Shown: piece by piece, positions 51,243-58,462 of the stretch
Layout of the letters: each line of letters starts with the position of its first letter
Numbering within the stretch: the first letter of the stretch is position 1
DNA from: Micromonospora thermarum
Lineage (GTDB): Bacteria; Actinomycetota; Actinomycetes; Mycobacteriales; Micromonosporaceae
Length of the DNA stretch: 64,000 nucleotides
Assembly: GCF_012034245.1 (NCBI RefSeq)
Contig: NZ_JAATEO010000004.1
Location: forward strand, 1-64,000
Reading direction: 5' to 3'
Position numbers and translations under genes: made by a program
Notes under the pieces: generated by a model
Told to the model about the DNA's origin: nothing
What the model saw: only the letters and a program-made list of their open reading frames with translations
The model's database searches: none

Positions 51243-51982
51243 AGGGACTCCCCCAGGTAGGCCTCTTGCACCGTCGGGTTGGCCATGACCGTCTCCGGGG
51301 TGTCGCAGGCCAGCAGCGCGCCGTGGTGCATCACGGCGATCCGGTCGGCCAGTTCCAGGATCACGTCCATGTGGTGCTCGACCATCAGCACCGAGCGACC
51401 GCTGTCGCCGGTCAGCGAACGGATCACCTGCACCAGCTCGGGCACGTCCTCGGCGCTGACCCCGGCCATCGGCTCGTCCAGCAGCATCACCCGCGGTTCA
51501 CCGGCGAGCAGCAGGGCGATCTCCAGCTTGCGCTTCTCGCCGTGGGCGAGGGTGCCGGCGAGCGCCGTACCCCGGTGGGCCAGGCCCACCCGTTCGAGCG
51601 CCGCGTCGGCGGCGGCGGCGACCTCCCGGTCGGCCGCCGCCCGCCGCCACAGCTTCATCGAGCCCCCGCGGTACGCCTGCACGGCGAGCCGGACGTTCTC
51701 CCGCACGCTGAGCGAACCGAAGACCGAGGACGCCTGGAAGGTACGGCCGAGCCCGAGGCGGGCCCGCTTGTACGGCGGGAGGGCGCTGATGTCCTGCCCG
51801 TCGAGGGTGATCCGACCTTCCGTGGCCCGGCGCAGGCCGGTGATCAGGTTGAACAGTGAGGTCTTGCCGGCGCCGTTTGGCCCGATGACGCCAAGGAACT
51901 CCCCGGGCGCCAGGTCGAGGTAGACGCTGTCGACGATGGCGACCTCACCGATCCGCCAGGTCAGACCGCGGGTGGCGAGCAT
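51239..51982 (-). CDS. livG: Branched-chain amino-acid-type ABC transporter, ATPase (LivG)
   Basis: 247 aa. Walker A VIGPNGAGKTSLFNLITGL, the LivG-type segment RLGLGRTFQASSVFGSLSVR, signature LAHGEKRKLEIALLLAGEP, Walker B VMLLDEPMAGVSAEDV, and the family C-terminus ADRIAVMHHGALLACDTPET, VQEAYLGESL. The signature LSGG is replaced by LAHGE, normal for LivG. It lies directly after livK (5-base gap) in the operon. Confidence 0.96.
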   Translation of the reverse strand: MLATRGLTWRIGEVAIVDSVYLDLAPGEFLGVIGPNGAGKTSLFNLITGLRRATEGRITLDGQDISALPPYKRARLGLGRTFQASSVFGSLSVRENVRLAVQAYRGGSMKLWRRAAADREVAAAADAALERVGLAHRGTALAGTLAHGEKRKLEIALLLAGEPRVMLLDEPMAGVSAEDVPELVQVIRSLTGDSGRSVLMVEHHMDVILELADRIAVMHHGALLACDTPETVMANPTVQEAYLGESL

Positions 51983-51987
51983 TCCTG

Positions 51988-53193
51988 TCAGCCCTTCATC
52001 GCCACGACCGGCGGCGCGGTCTCGTCACCGGTGAGGCTCTTCTGCGCGCTGGCGGTGAACGCCTGGCCGCTGCCGGAGAGCTTCGCCTGGAACATCGGCT
52101 GGAGCAGGGCGTGGTCCTCCTTGCGGATGGTCAGCTGTCCCTTGACGCCCTCGAAGCTCCACCCCTCCAGGGCGGTGACCATCTTCTCGACGTCGTCGCC
52201 GCCCTCCTCGATGGCGCGGACGACCATCTGCGCCGCGTGGAACCCGTCCGGGTGGAACAGGTCCAGCGTGCCGCCGGGGATCTTCGCCTTGGCGGCCTTG
52301 GTGGCCTCGTTGTCGGTGGCCCCGTCGAAGTAGTGCGACAGGAAGGAGATCTTGCTGCCGGCGGCGCCGAAGGTGGGCCACGAGGCGCGGATGTCCAGGC
52401 CGGTGACGACCGTGGTGGAGGTCAGCACGCCCTGCTGGTCGAGGGTCTGCCACATCGCCGGGGCGGTGGTGCCGGCCCAGGCGACGAAGAGCAGGTCCGG
52501 CTTGGCGGCCTTGATCTGGCTGGCGAACGGCGTGAACTCGGTCGCGCTGGCCGGGGCCCGTACGCTGCTGACGGTGGCGCCGGCACCGCCGATGACCGCC
52601 TTGACGGCCGCCTCGTTCGCGTCGCCGAACGCGCCGTCCTGCGCGAAGACGACCACCTTCTTGCCGGCCGGGTCGCCGATGAACGACTTCGCGGTCACGA
52701 CGTCCTGGTACGACTGCCGACCCGAGCGGAACGTGTACTTGTTGGCGCCGGTCACGCCGTCGGTGGCGGCGGGCCCGGAGATGAACAGCACCTTGTTCTG
52801 GGCGGCGATAGGGGCGACCTGGAGGGCCACACCGGACGCAGTCGACCCGGCGATGATCTTGTGCCCCTTGCCGATCAGGTCCTTGGCGGCGTTGACGGCC
52901 TTCGCCGGGTCACCGGCGTCGTCGACCTCGGTCAGCTCGACGGCCCGGTCACCGACCTTGTTGGTGCCCTTGGTGGCGAAGTCGAGACCGGCCTTGAACC
53001 CCTCGATGTACTGCTTTCCGTAGCTGGCCAGGGCTCCCGACTGGGAGTACACCAGGCCAACCTTCACCGGCGCGGCGCTGTCGCCGCCACCGGAGGCGGT
53101 TTCCTGCGGGCTGCCACAGGCCGTGGCGGCGAGCACCGCCGCCATCATCGTGGCGGCGGAGAGGAACACCCGCCGCGTCGTCCGGACCGTCAT
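51988..53193 (-). CDS. livK: Branched-chain amino-acid-type ABC transporter, substrate-binding lipoprotein (LivK)
   Basis: 401 aa. Basic start (MTVRTTRRVFLSAA) and lipobox near residues 22-26 (AATAC) mark a lipid-anchored exported protein. The periplasmic-binding type I fold is clear: KVGLVYSQSGALASYGKQYI, AKDLIGKGHKIIAGSTASGV, SGPAATDGVTGANKYTFRSG and FIGDPAGKKVVVFAQDGAFG. It delivers substrate to LivHM/LivGF. It is the first gene of the operon, so the promoter should lie in the region upstream of 53193. The ligand is unknown: leucine-type amino acids or other small amides. Confidence 0.95.
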   Translation of the reverse strand: MTVRTTRRVFLSAATMMAAVLAATACGSPQETASGGGDSAAPVKVGLVYSQSGALASYGKQYIEGFKAGLDFATKGTNKVGDRAVELTEVDDAGDPAKAVNAAKDLIGKGHKIIAGSTASGVALQVAPIAAQNKVLFISGPAATDGVTGANKYTFRSGRQSYQDVVTAKSFIGDPAGKKVVVFAQDGAFGDANEAAVKAVIGGAGATVSSVRAPASATEFTPFASQIKAAKPDLLFVAWAGTTAPAMWQTLDQQGVLTSTTVVTGLDIRASWPTFGAAGSKISFLSHYFDGATDNEATKAAKAKIPGGTLDLFHPDGFHAAQMVVRAIEEGGDDVEKMVTALEGWSFEGVKGQLTIRKEDHALLQPMFQAKLSGSGQAFTASAQKSLTGDETAPPVVAMKG

Positions 53194-53577
53194 TGCGACT
53201 CCACGTGAGGACTCGGAGGAAGGGAACTCGTTTGTCGGCTCACGCTAGAAGTGACGTCATGCACGGGCTATGTGGTCGAAACACACAAGTAACAGGGGAT
53301 GGATGGCCCTCGGTGACAGCGTCGCCTGACCGGCAGTGACGGCCTCCGGATGCTACGGCCGTCGCCGCCACGGCCGGCGGCGGCCGTGTGTCGCCCCCCG
53401 CCACCACCATCGCCGAACGCCGTGCAGGGCCACCCGTCCCGCCACCCACCCCCACCCGACCAGCCGACCCACGCCGCGCCCCACCCCAGGCCCGCGATCA
53501 TGCACTTCCTGCCCCGGCGAATCGGGTGAACCTGTAGATAACGGGGGCCGAAACTGCAAGATCGACGAGCGGGGGCG
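53194..53577. other. Gap upstream of livK with palindromic repeat remnant
   Basis: 384 bases without a gene. It contains an imperfect inverted repeat, CGATCATGCACTTCCTGCCCC (53495-53515) against 53543-53564 with about 4 mismatches over 21 positions, similar to the 48414 palindrome. The livK promoter should lie near 53194-53280; no clear -35/-10 pair was seen. Confidence 0.6.
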
Positions 53578-53832
53578 TCAGGTGGTGGGCGGTGGGACGC
53601 AGGGGCCGTCGTGGTCGGCCAGGCGCGCGCAGCGGCCGGCGCCGTCCAACCGGGCGTCGCAGAAGACCCGATGGCGTACGAACTGTGCGTCCTCCTCGGA
53701 CACCGTCGTCTCGGCCGGGTCGATGTCGGGCAGGAAGCCGAGCGAGCGGGTGATCGTCCGGGCGAAGCGCTTCGCGGCGGCCAGGTCGGCGGCGAGCACC
53801 GGCAGGTGCACCACGAAGCGGTCCCGGCTCAC
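53578..53832 (-). CDS. Small Cys/His-containing hypothetical protein
   Basis: 84 aa, GTG at 53832 overlapping the DivIVA-like gene stop. It starts with a helix (HLPVLAADLAAAKRFARTIT) and ends CDARLDGAGRCARLADHDGP with a final C, i.e. a CxnCxnHxxxC-type zinc-binding candidate. I do not recognise the family. It forms a pair with the DivIVA-like gene; similar pairs are familiar to me near GntR regulators of integrative elements in this group, which is inference. Function unknown. Confidence 0.65.
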   Translation of the reverse strand: MSRDRFVVHLPVLAADLAAAKRFARTITRSLGFLPDIDPAETTVSEEDAQFVRHRVFCDARLDGAGRCARLADHDGPCVPPPTT

Positions 53833-54131
53833 CGCCGCGCTTCCGACGCGAACCGGGCCTGCCAGCTCCGCAGCGCCCGCTTGATCCGGGCGTTCTCCTC
53901 GGTGACCGCCACGAGGTCGCGCCGAGCGGCGGCCAGTTCACAGGCCACCCGGTGCAGGAACGCGTGCACCTCGGCCGGGTCGAGCCCCCGCCGTACCGAC
54001 CGGAACTGCCGGTCCCGCACCTGCCTCGCGGTCAACGGCCGGCACGACTCCGACCGGTACCACCCGCCGTTCGGCGACCGCCCCGGCCGCCTGGTTCTGA
54101 TCTCGCCAAACAGGTTGAGCACGTTGCGCAA
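53829..54131 (-). CDS. Small DivIVA-domain protein
   Basis: 100 aa from TTG 54131, chosen because AAGGAGG lies 6 bases before it; a GTG three codons later and a long upstream frame lack that spacing. After a short basic lead comes a DivIVA N-terminal-like domain (LTARQVRDRQFRSVRRGLDP, AEVHAFLHRVACELAAARRD) continuing into a coiled coil (LVAVTEENARIKRALRSWQA). The conserved F-x(n)-RGLDPxEVxxFL core is the membrane-curvature-binding module of DivIVA. Small proteins like this are common cargo next to GntR regulators. Cytosolic, possibly polar. Confidence 0.75.
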   Translation of the reverse strand: MRNVLNLFGEIRTRRPGRSPNGGWYRSESCRPLTARQVRDRQFRSVRRGLDPAEVHAFLHRVACELAAARRDLVAVTEENARIKRALRSWQARFASEARR

Positions 54132-54272
54132 GCCGGACCTCCTTGATGACGGGACCTGGAGGGCGGTCCGGCCCGCCGATAGGGGACGCGGACCGGACCG
54201 CCGGCCCCGCAACCGCAGCCCTCATCGGCGGCACGACCCCGGAGCCCACTTTCGGGCCCGACCCCGAGGCTT

Positions 54273-54411
54273 GCCGAACCAACCGGAGCCGGACATCCGA
54301 GACCTACACCAGTATCTTGCGTTGGTCGAGCCTCGAACCGCCGCCGCGTCGCAACTTGTTGCAGTTACTTGTGTAGGTAGGGCAGGATCGAAGTCGCCGA
54401 ACCAACCGGAG
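54273..54411. repeat. Two 16-bp direct repeats flanking the GntR promoter region
   Basis: GCCGAACCAACCGGAG occurs at 54273-54288 and again at 54396-54411, 123 bp apart, in the gap between the divergent DivIVA-like and GntR genes. Between them lie the inverted repeat GCAACTTGTTGC (54351-54362) and ACTTGTGTAGGTAG (54367-54380), operator- or promoter-like. Confidence 0.75.
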
Positions 54412-54419
54412 TCTTCGCC

Positions 54420-54650
54420 ATGCCCACAGCGCCTGCCCCTTACAAGGTGATCGCCAACGATTTCGCCGCGAAGATCAAGAGCGGCGAGCTCAAGCCCGGC
54501 GACAAGCTGCCGTCAACCCGGCAGATTGCCGACCAGTACGAGGTCAGCATGAACACGGCCTACCGGGCGATGTCCCTCCTGCACGACCGGGAGCTGATCA
54601 CCGGCCAGCCCGGCCGGGGCACCTACGTCGCGGAGCAGCCCGGGCGGTAA
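54420..54650 (+). CDS. Short GntR-type winged-helix regulator
   Basis: 76 aa, almost only a GntR DNA-binding domain: YKVIANDFAAKIKSGELKPG, the recognition helix TRQIADQYEVSMNTAYRAMS and ELITGQPGRGTYVAEQ. It has no effector domain, unlike full GntR proteins of about 240 aa. Single-domain GntR proteins are typical regulators of actinobacterial integrative elements (the KorSA type). Divergent from the DivIVA-like gene, it probably controls the region with the direct repeats between them. Confidence 0.88.
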   Translation: MPTAPAPYKVIANDFAAKIKSGELKPGDKLPSTRQIADQYEVSMNTAYRAMSLLHDRELITGQPGRGTYVAEQPGR

Positions 54651-55032
54651 CCACTCCGCAGGATAACCAGGCGAGGCCCAAAGCCGGTGATCGTCTCCAT
54701 GCCGGTGGCATCGCGGTATCCGACCGGCGCGGGCGGGCACCCCCATGCCGCCGGCACGGAGTCGATCATCGAGATGGTCTCCTCGCTCGACAGGCAACGC
54801 ACGGCTATGTCCGTTGCCGATGAGCCGGTTGATCCATCCACGACATCAGCTCCAAAGGACCCGCGACCGCACGTGACCCCTGACCCGTGTCCCGCTCACG
54901 AATGGTGGCGGGCAGTTCGGGGCCGACAAGGTCGCTCCCTGCGGCAGCGGTCGCACAGGCGGGGCAGCTCGACAGGTGCCCTGGCCGATCACCGAGCCGC
55001 CGGCACCGTCCGGACCAGCACGATCGACTCGT

Positions 55033-55085
55033 CTTCATGGAAGTCGGGGTGTCACGCCGTGCCGGACAGCCCGACTTCCATGAAG
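55033..55085. repeat. Palindromic repeat with 16-bp perfect arms
   Basis: CTTCATGGAAGTCGGG (55033-55048) and its exact complement (55070-55085) flank a 21-base loop. It shares a TTCATG/CATGAA core with the palindrome at 48414, suggesting one dispersed family. Confidence 0.85.
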
Positions 55086-55127
55086 GCGGGATGCTCTTGG
55101 CGCCGGCCCCGGGGCGCACCGCAGGCG

Positions 55128-55161
55128 TCGGCCCGCCACCCGGACCGGGGTGGCGGGCCGA
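55128..55161 (-). terminator. Perfect 14-bp hairpin after the GDPD gene
   Basis: TCGGCCCGCCACCC (55128-55141) pairs with 55148-55161 over a 6-base loop, 17 bases beyond the stop of the minus-strand GDPD gene. Confidence 0.85.
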
Positions 55162-55177
55162 CAGGAGGAAGGCGGCG

Positions 55178-56305
55178 TCAGTGGCGGGGCAGGCCGGCGC
55201 GGGCGGCCACGGCCGTGTCCGGGTGGTCGGTGAAGACGCCGTCCAGGCCCAGGCCGTAGAAGAGCTCGAACTCGGCCTGGATGTCACCGCGCGCGTTCGG
55301 GTCGGTTCCGACCCGGAAGTCGGCCGGCAGGAACTGGTTCTCCGCCCGGAACGTCCAGGCGTGGACGATCAGCTTCTCCCGGTGCGCGTCCCGGACGAGC
55401 GTGGTCGGGGCGAGCAGCTTGCCGGCGGCGTCGCGGGGGACGATCAGGTCCTTGTTGGCGCCCACGCCGTCGGCGTACCCGGCGATCCACTTCAGGCCGG
55501 CCGGTGCGGCCAGGTCGCGGTAGGTACGGGTGTCGCCGGCGACAGTGAAGTCGTACGGGCGGCCGCTGGCGTTCAGCAGCTGGGCCAGCTTGACGTCGAT
55601 GACCTTGTTGAGCTCACGCAGGTTGGCGGTCTCGAAGGACTGGATGACGACCGGCGAGTTCCGGTGGGTCAGCTTGTTGCGCCGCAGCACCTCGACCAGC
55701 GGCTTCTCCAGCGGCAGCCCGATCGAGGCGAAGTAGGTCGGGTGCTTGGTCTCGGGGTAGACACCGATCACCCGCCCCCGTGCCCTGCCCTCGGTCCGGG
55801 CCAGGTCGATGACCTCCTGGAAGGTCGGCACCTGGAACCGGCCGTCGAAGGCGGTGTTCGCCACGCGGACCTGCGGCAGCCGCTCCTTGGCGCGCAGCGT
55901 CTTCAGCTCGGCGAGCGTGAAGTCCTCGGTGAACCAGCCGGTCACCGCCACGCCGTCGATGGTCTTCGTCGCCTTCCGGGCGGCGAACTCCGGGCGGGCC
56001 GCCACGTCGGTCGTACCGCTGATCTCGTTCTCGTGCCGCGCGACCAGCACGCCGTCGCGGGTGGCGACCAGGTCCGGCTCGATGTAGTCGGCGCCCTGCC
56101 GGATCGCCAGCCGGTACGCCTCGAGGGTGTGCTCGGGACGGTAGCCGCTGGCGCCGCGGTGGGCGATCACGATGGGGCGGTCATCGGCGCGGGACCGGTC
56201 GGCGGCCGGCGCCGGGTCGGCGGAGGCGGTCACGGCCGGCACGGCGACCGTGGCCGCGAGCAGCGCGCCGGCCAGGCCGAGGGCGGAAAGGGTGCGTCGT
56301 CGCAA
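55178..56305 (-). CDS. Secreted glycerophosphodiester phosphodiesterase (GlpQ type)
   Basis: 375 aa from TTG 56305, chosen because AGGAG lies about 6 bases upstream. A Sec-type signal peptide (about 1-30, cleavage near TASADPA) is followed by the GDPD TIM barrel: HRGASGYRPEHTLEAYRLAI, EPDLVATRDGVLVARHENEI, the long GlpQ-type insert (EFAARKATKTIDGVAVTGWF), then RVIGVYPETKHPTYFASIG and ADGVGANKDLIVPRDAAGKL. It hydrolyses glycerophosphodiesters (or teichoic-acid-like polymers) outside the cell to release glycerol-3-phosphate. Divergent from ktrB. Confidence 0.95.
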   Translation of the reverse strand: MRRRTLSALGLAGALLAATVAVPAVTASADPAPAADRSRADDRPIVIAHRGASGYRPEHTLEAYRLAIRQGADYIEPDLVATRDGVLVARHENEISGTTDVAARPEFAARKATKTIDGVAVTGWFTEDFTLAELKTLRAKERLPQVRVANTAFDGRFQVPTFQEVIDLARTEGRARGRVIGVYPETKHPTYFASIGLPLEKPLVEVLRRNKLTHRNSPVVIQSFETANLRELNKVIDVKLAQLLNASGRPYDFTVAGDTRTYRDLAAPAGLKWIAGYADGVGANKDLIVPRDAAGKLLAPTTLVRDAHREKLIVHAWTFRAENQFLPADFRVGTDPNARGDIQAEFELFYGLGLDGVFTDHPDTAVAARAGLPRH

Positions 56306-56403
56306 CGCCGTCTCCTGTCGTTCGTCGGGGCAACCGCCTCAGCAGAACCGCCGACGTTGACGGCGAGGTGGTCGGTTGCTGGCCGCCGGGTGAACCCTCC
56401 GGG

Positions 56404-57786
56404 ATGCCGTTTCCGCCACCGCCGCCCGTACCGAAAAGTGAAGATTGTCAGGTGCGCTGGCTGCTGCGTCGCCCCGTCCGGCTGGTGCCGGTCGGGTTCC
56501 TGGTGGCGATCCTGATCGGCACCGGCCTGCTGATGCTGCGCCCGGCCAGAACCGAGTATCAGCCCACGCCGTTCATCGACGCGCTCTTCACCGCCACGTC
56601 GGCGGTCTCGGTCACCGGGATGGCGGTGACCGAGACGCCGAACTACTGGTCGGGGCCCGGCCTGGTCCTGATCACCGTGCTGACCCAGATCGGCGGGATC
56701 GGCATCCTGACCGGCGCGGCGCTGGTCGTCCTCGCCGTGTCCCGGCAGCTCGGCCTGCGGAACCGGTTGCTGGTGCAGGCCGAGACCGCCGAGTACGGCA
56801 TCGGTGACGTGCGCCGGCTGCTGTTCCGCATCGTGGCGACGGTGTTCGTCACGGAGGCGGTGATGACCGTGATCATCACGGCGCGGCTCTGGTTCGGCTA
56901 CGACTATTCGCCCGGTCGCGCACTGTGGTCCGCCCTGTTCCACTCGGTGCAGGCGTTCAACAACGGCGGCTTCGCCCTGTACTCCGACGGGCTGCTGGCG
57001 TTCGCCCGCGACCCCTGGGTGGCCCTGCCGCTCTCCTTCGGTGCCATCATCGGCGGCCTCGGCTTCCCGGCGCTCTTCGAGGCTGTACGGGAGTGGCGCC
57101 ACCCGGCCGGGTGGGCGGTCGCCACCAAGCTGACCATCTGGGGCAGCGTCGTGCTGCTGGTCGTCGGCTTCGTCGTGCTGCTGATCGCCGAATGGGCCAA
57201 CCCGCGCACGATCGGCCAGTACGACGTGCCCGGCAAGGTGGTGGCGTCGTTCGCCCAGATCGCGCTCAGCCGCACCGGCGGGTTCAGTGTGCTGCCCACC
57301 GGCTACCTGCGGGAGGAGAGTTACCCGCTGCTCATCGCGCTGATGTTCATCGGCGGCGGGAGTGCCAGCACCGCCGGCGGCATCAAGGTCAGCACCTTCT
57401 TCCTGCTCGCCTTCGTGATCTGGGCGGAGCTGCGCGGCGAGCCGGACGTGGCGGTCGGGCGGCGGCGCGTGGCCACCGCCAGCCAGCGCCAGGCGATAAC
57501 CGTCGCGCTGCTCAGCGTGGCGCTGGTGGTCGCCGGCACGGCCACGCTGATCCTGATCACCTCGGGCGTCCAGTTCTACCAGGCGTTGTTCGAGGTCACC
57601 TCCGCGTTCAGCACGACGGGGCTGTCCGTCGGTATCACGCAGTCAGTTTCGGACGGCGGCGTCTTCCTGCTGACCGTCCTCATGTACATCGGCCGGGTCG
57701 GGCCGCTGACACTCGGGTCGGCGATCGCGATCAACACCCGACGCCGCCTCTACCGCTATCCGGAGGAGCAGCCCATTGTCGGCTAG
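56404..57786 (+). CDS. ktrB: Potassium uptake protein KtrB (TrkH family)
   Basis: 460 aa from ATG 56404 (a GTG at 56452 is possible). Four repeats of the M1-pore-M2 type; the selectivity segments TSAVSVTGM, AFNNGGFALYSD, LSRTGGFSVLPTG and FSTTGLSVGI each supply the conserved Gly of the K+ filter. IGGGSASTAGGIKVSTFFLL is also typical. About eight to ten helices. It imports K+ (with Na+ in many relatives) under control of KtrA, encoded next. Overlap of 11 bases with ktrA gives coupled expression. Confidence 0.95.
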   Translation: MPFPPPPPVPKSEDCQVRWLLRRPVRLVPVGFLVAILIGTGLLMLRPARTEYQPTPFIDALFTATSAVSVTGMAVTETPNYWSGPGLVLITVLTQIGGIGILTGAALVVLAVSRQLGLRNRLLVQAETAEYGIGDVRRLLFRIVATVFVTEAVMTVIITARLWFGYDYSPGRALWSALFHSVQAFNNGGFALYSDGLLAFARDPWVALPLSFGAIIGGLGFPALFEAVREWRHPAGWAVATKLTIWGSVVLLVVGFVVLLIAEWANPRTIGQYDVPGKVVASFAQIALSRTGGFSVLPTGYLREESYPLLIALMFIGGGSASTAGGIKVSTFFLLAFVIWAELRGEPDVAVGRRRVATASQRQAITVALLSVALVVAGTATLILITSGVQFYQALFEVTSAFSTTGLSVGITQSVSDGGVFLLTVLMYIGRVGPLTLGSAIAINTRRRLYRYPEEQPIVG

Positions 57787-58444
57787 GGACGCGGAACGTA
57801 GTGGAATCGTGGTGATCGGGCTGGGCCGGTTCGGGTCCCACCTCGCCGACTCGTTGATCCGGCAGCACCACCAGGTGCTGGCGATCGATCGGGACGCCGC
57901 CCCGGTGCAACGCTGGTCCGACCAGCTCGACCGGGTGGTGCAGGCCGACGCGACGCAGGAGGGTGTCCTCCGGCAGCTCGGGTTGGCCGACATGGAGCGG
58001 GCCGTGGTGGCGATCGGCGACTCGGTCGAGGCCAGCGTGCTCACCGTGCTCGCGCTGGTCGAGCTGGGCGTGCCGCAGATCTGGGCCCGGGCGACATCGA
58101 ACAAGCACGCGAAGATCCTGTCGTCGGTCGGCGCCCATCACGTGATCTTTCCCGAACAGGAGACCGGTGAGCGGGTCGCGCACCTGATCGTCAGCAAGAT
58201 GCTCGACTTCGTCGAGTTCGGCGACGACTTCGCCATCGCCAAGGTGCTCGCCCCGCCGAGCATGACCGGGCGTCCCCTCGGCGAGCTGCGGCCGGCGGAC
58301 CGTTACGGCGTCCGGGTCGTCGGGGTCAAGCTCCCAAACGAACGGTACCGGTACGCCACCGACGCCACCGTCCCGGTGGCGGGAAGCATGCTGATCGTGG
58401 AGGGCAGCATCGACGGGGTGCAGCGGTTCGCGGCGCTCAGTTGA
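57776..58444 (+). CDS. ktrA: Potassium channel regulator KtrA (RCK domain)
   Basis: 222 aa from TTG 57776, supported by GGAGGAG 7 bases upstream. The N-terminal RCK_N Rossmann domain (about 10-130) has VIGLGRFGSHLADSL, VLAIDRDAAPVQRWSDQLDR, ADATQEGVLRQLGLADME and a Glu/Arg at the end of strand 2 for nucleotide binding; the C-terminal RCK_C (about 145-222) has APPSMTGRPLGELRPADRYG and DATVPVAGSMLIVEGS. It forms a cytosolic ring under KtrB, gated by ATP/ADP; many also bind c-di-AMP in RCK_C. Confidence 0.95.
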   Translation: MSARDAERSGIVVIGLGRFGSHLADSLIRQHHQVLAIDRDAAPVQRWSDQLDRVVQADATQEGVLRQLGLADMERAVVAIGDSVEASVLTVLALVELGVPQIWARATSNKHAKILSSVGAHHVIFPEQETGERVAHLIVSKMLDFVEFGDDFAIAKVLAPPSMTGRPLGELRPADRYGVRVVGVKLPNERYRYATDATVPVAGSMLIVEGSIDGVQRFAALS

Positions 58445-58462
58445 GCGCGGCGCGCTCAGTCG

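Larger units (their letters stand above)
54651..55177. other. Gap with palindromic repeat and possible gene debris
   Basis: 527 bases with no secure gene. A weak 72-aa minus-strand frame (54623-54841) and Cys-containing frames elsewhere may be remnants of integrated DNA. A hairpin pair (55033-55085) and a terminator (55128-55161) are listed separately. Confidence 0.5.

Noticed and set aside
54623..54841. 72-aa minus-strand frame (MDGSTGSSATDIAVRCLSSE)
   Set aside because: Composition is partly protein-like but it overlaps the GntR gene, has no ribosome site and no recognised motif; kept only as part of the gap note.
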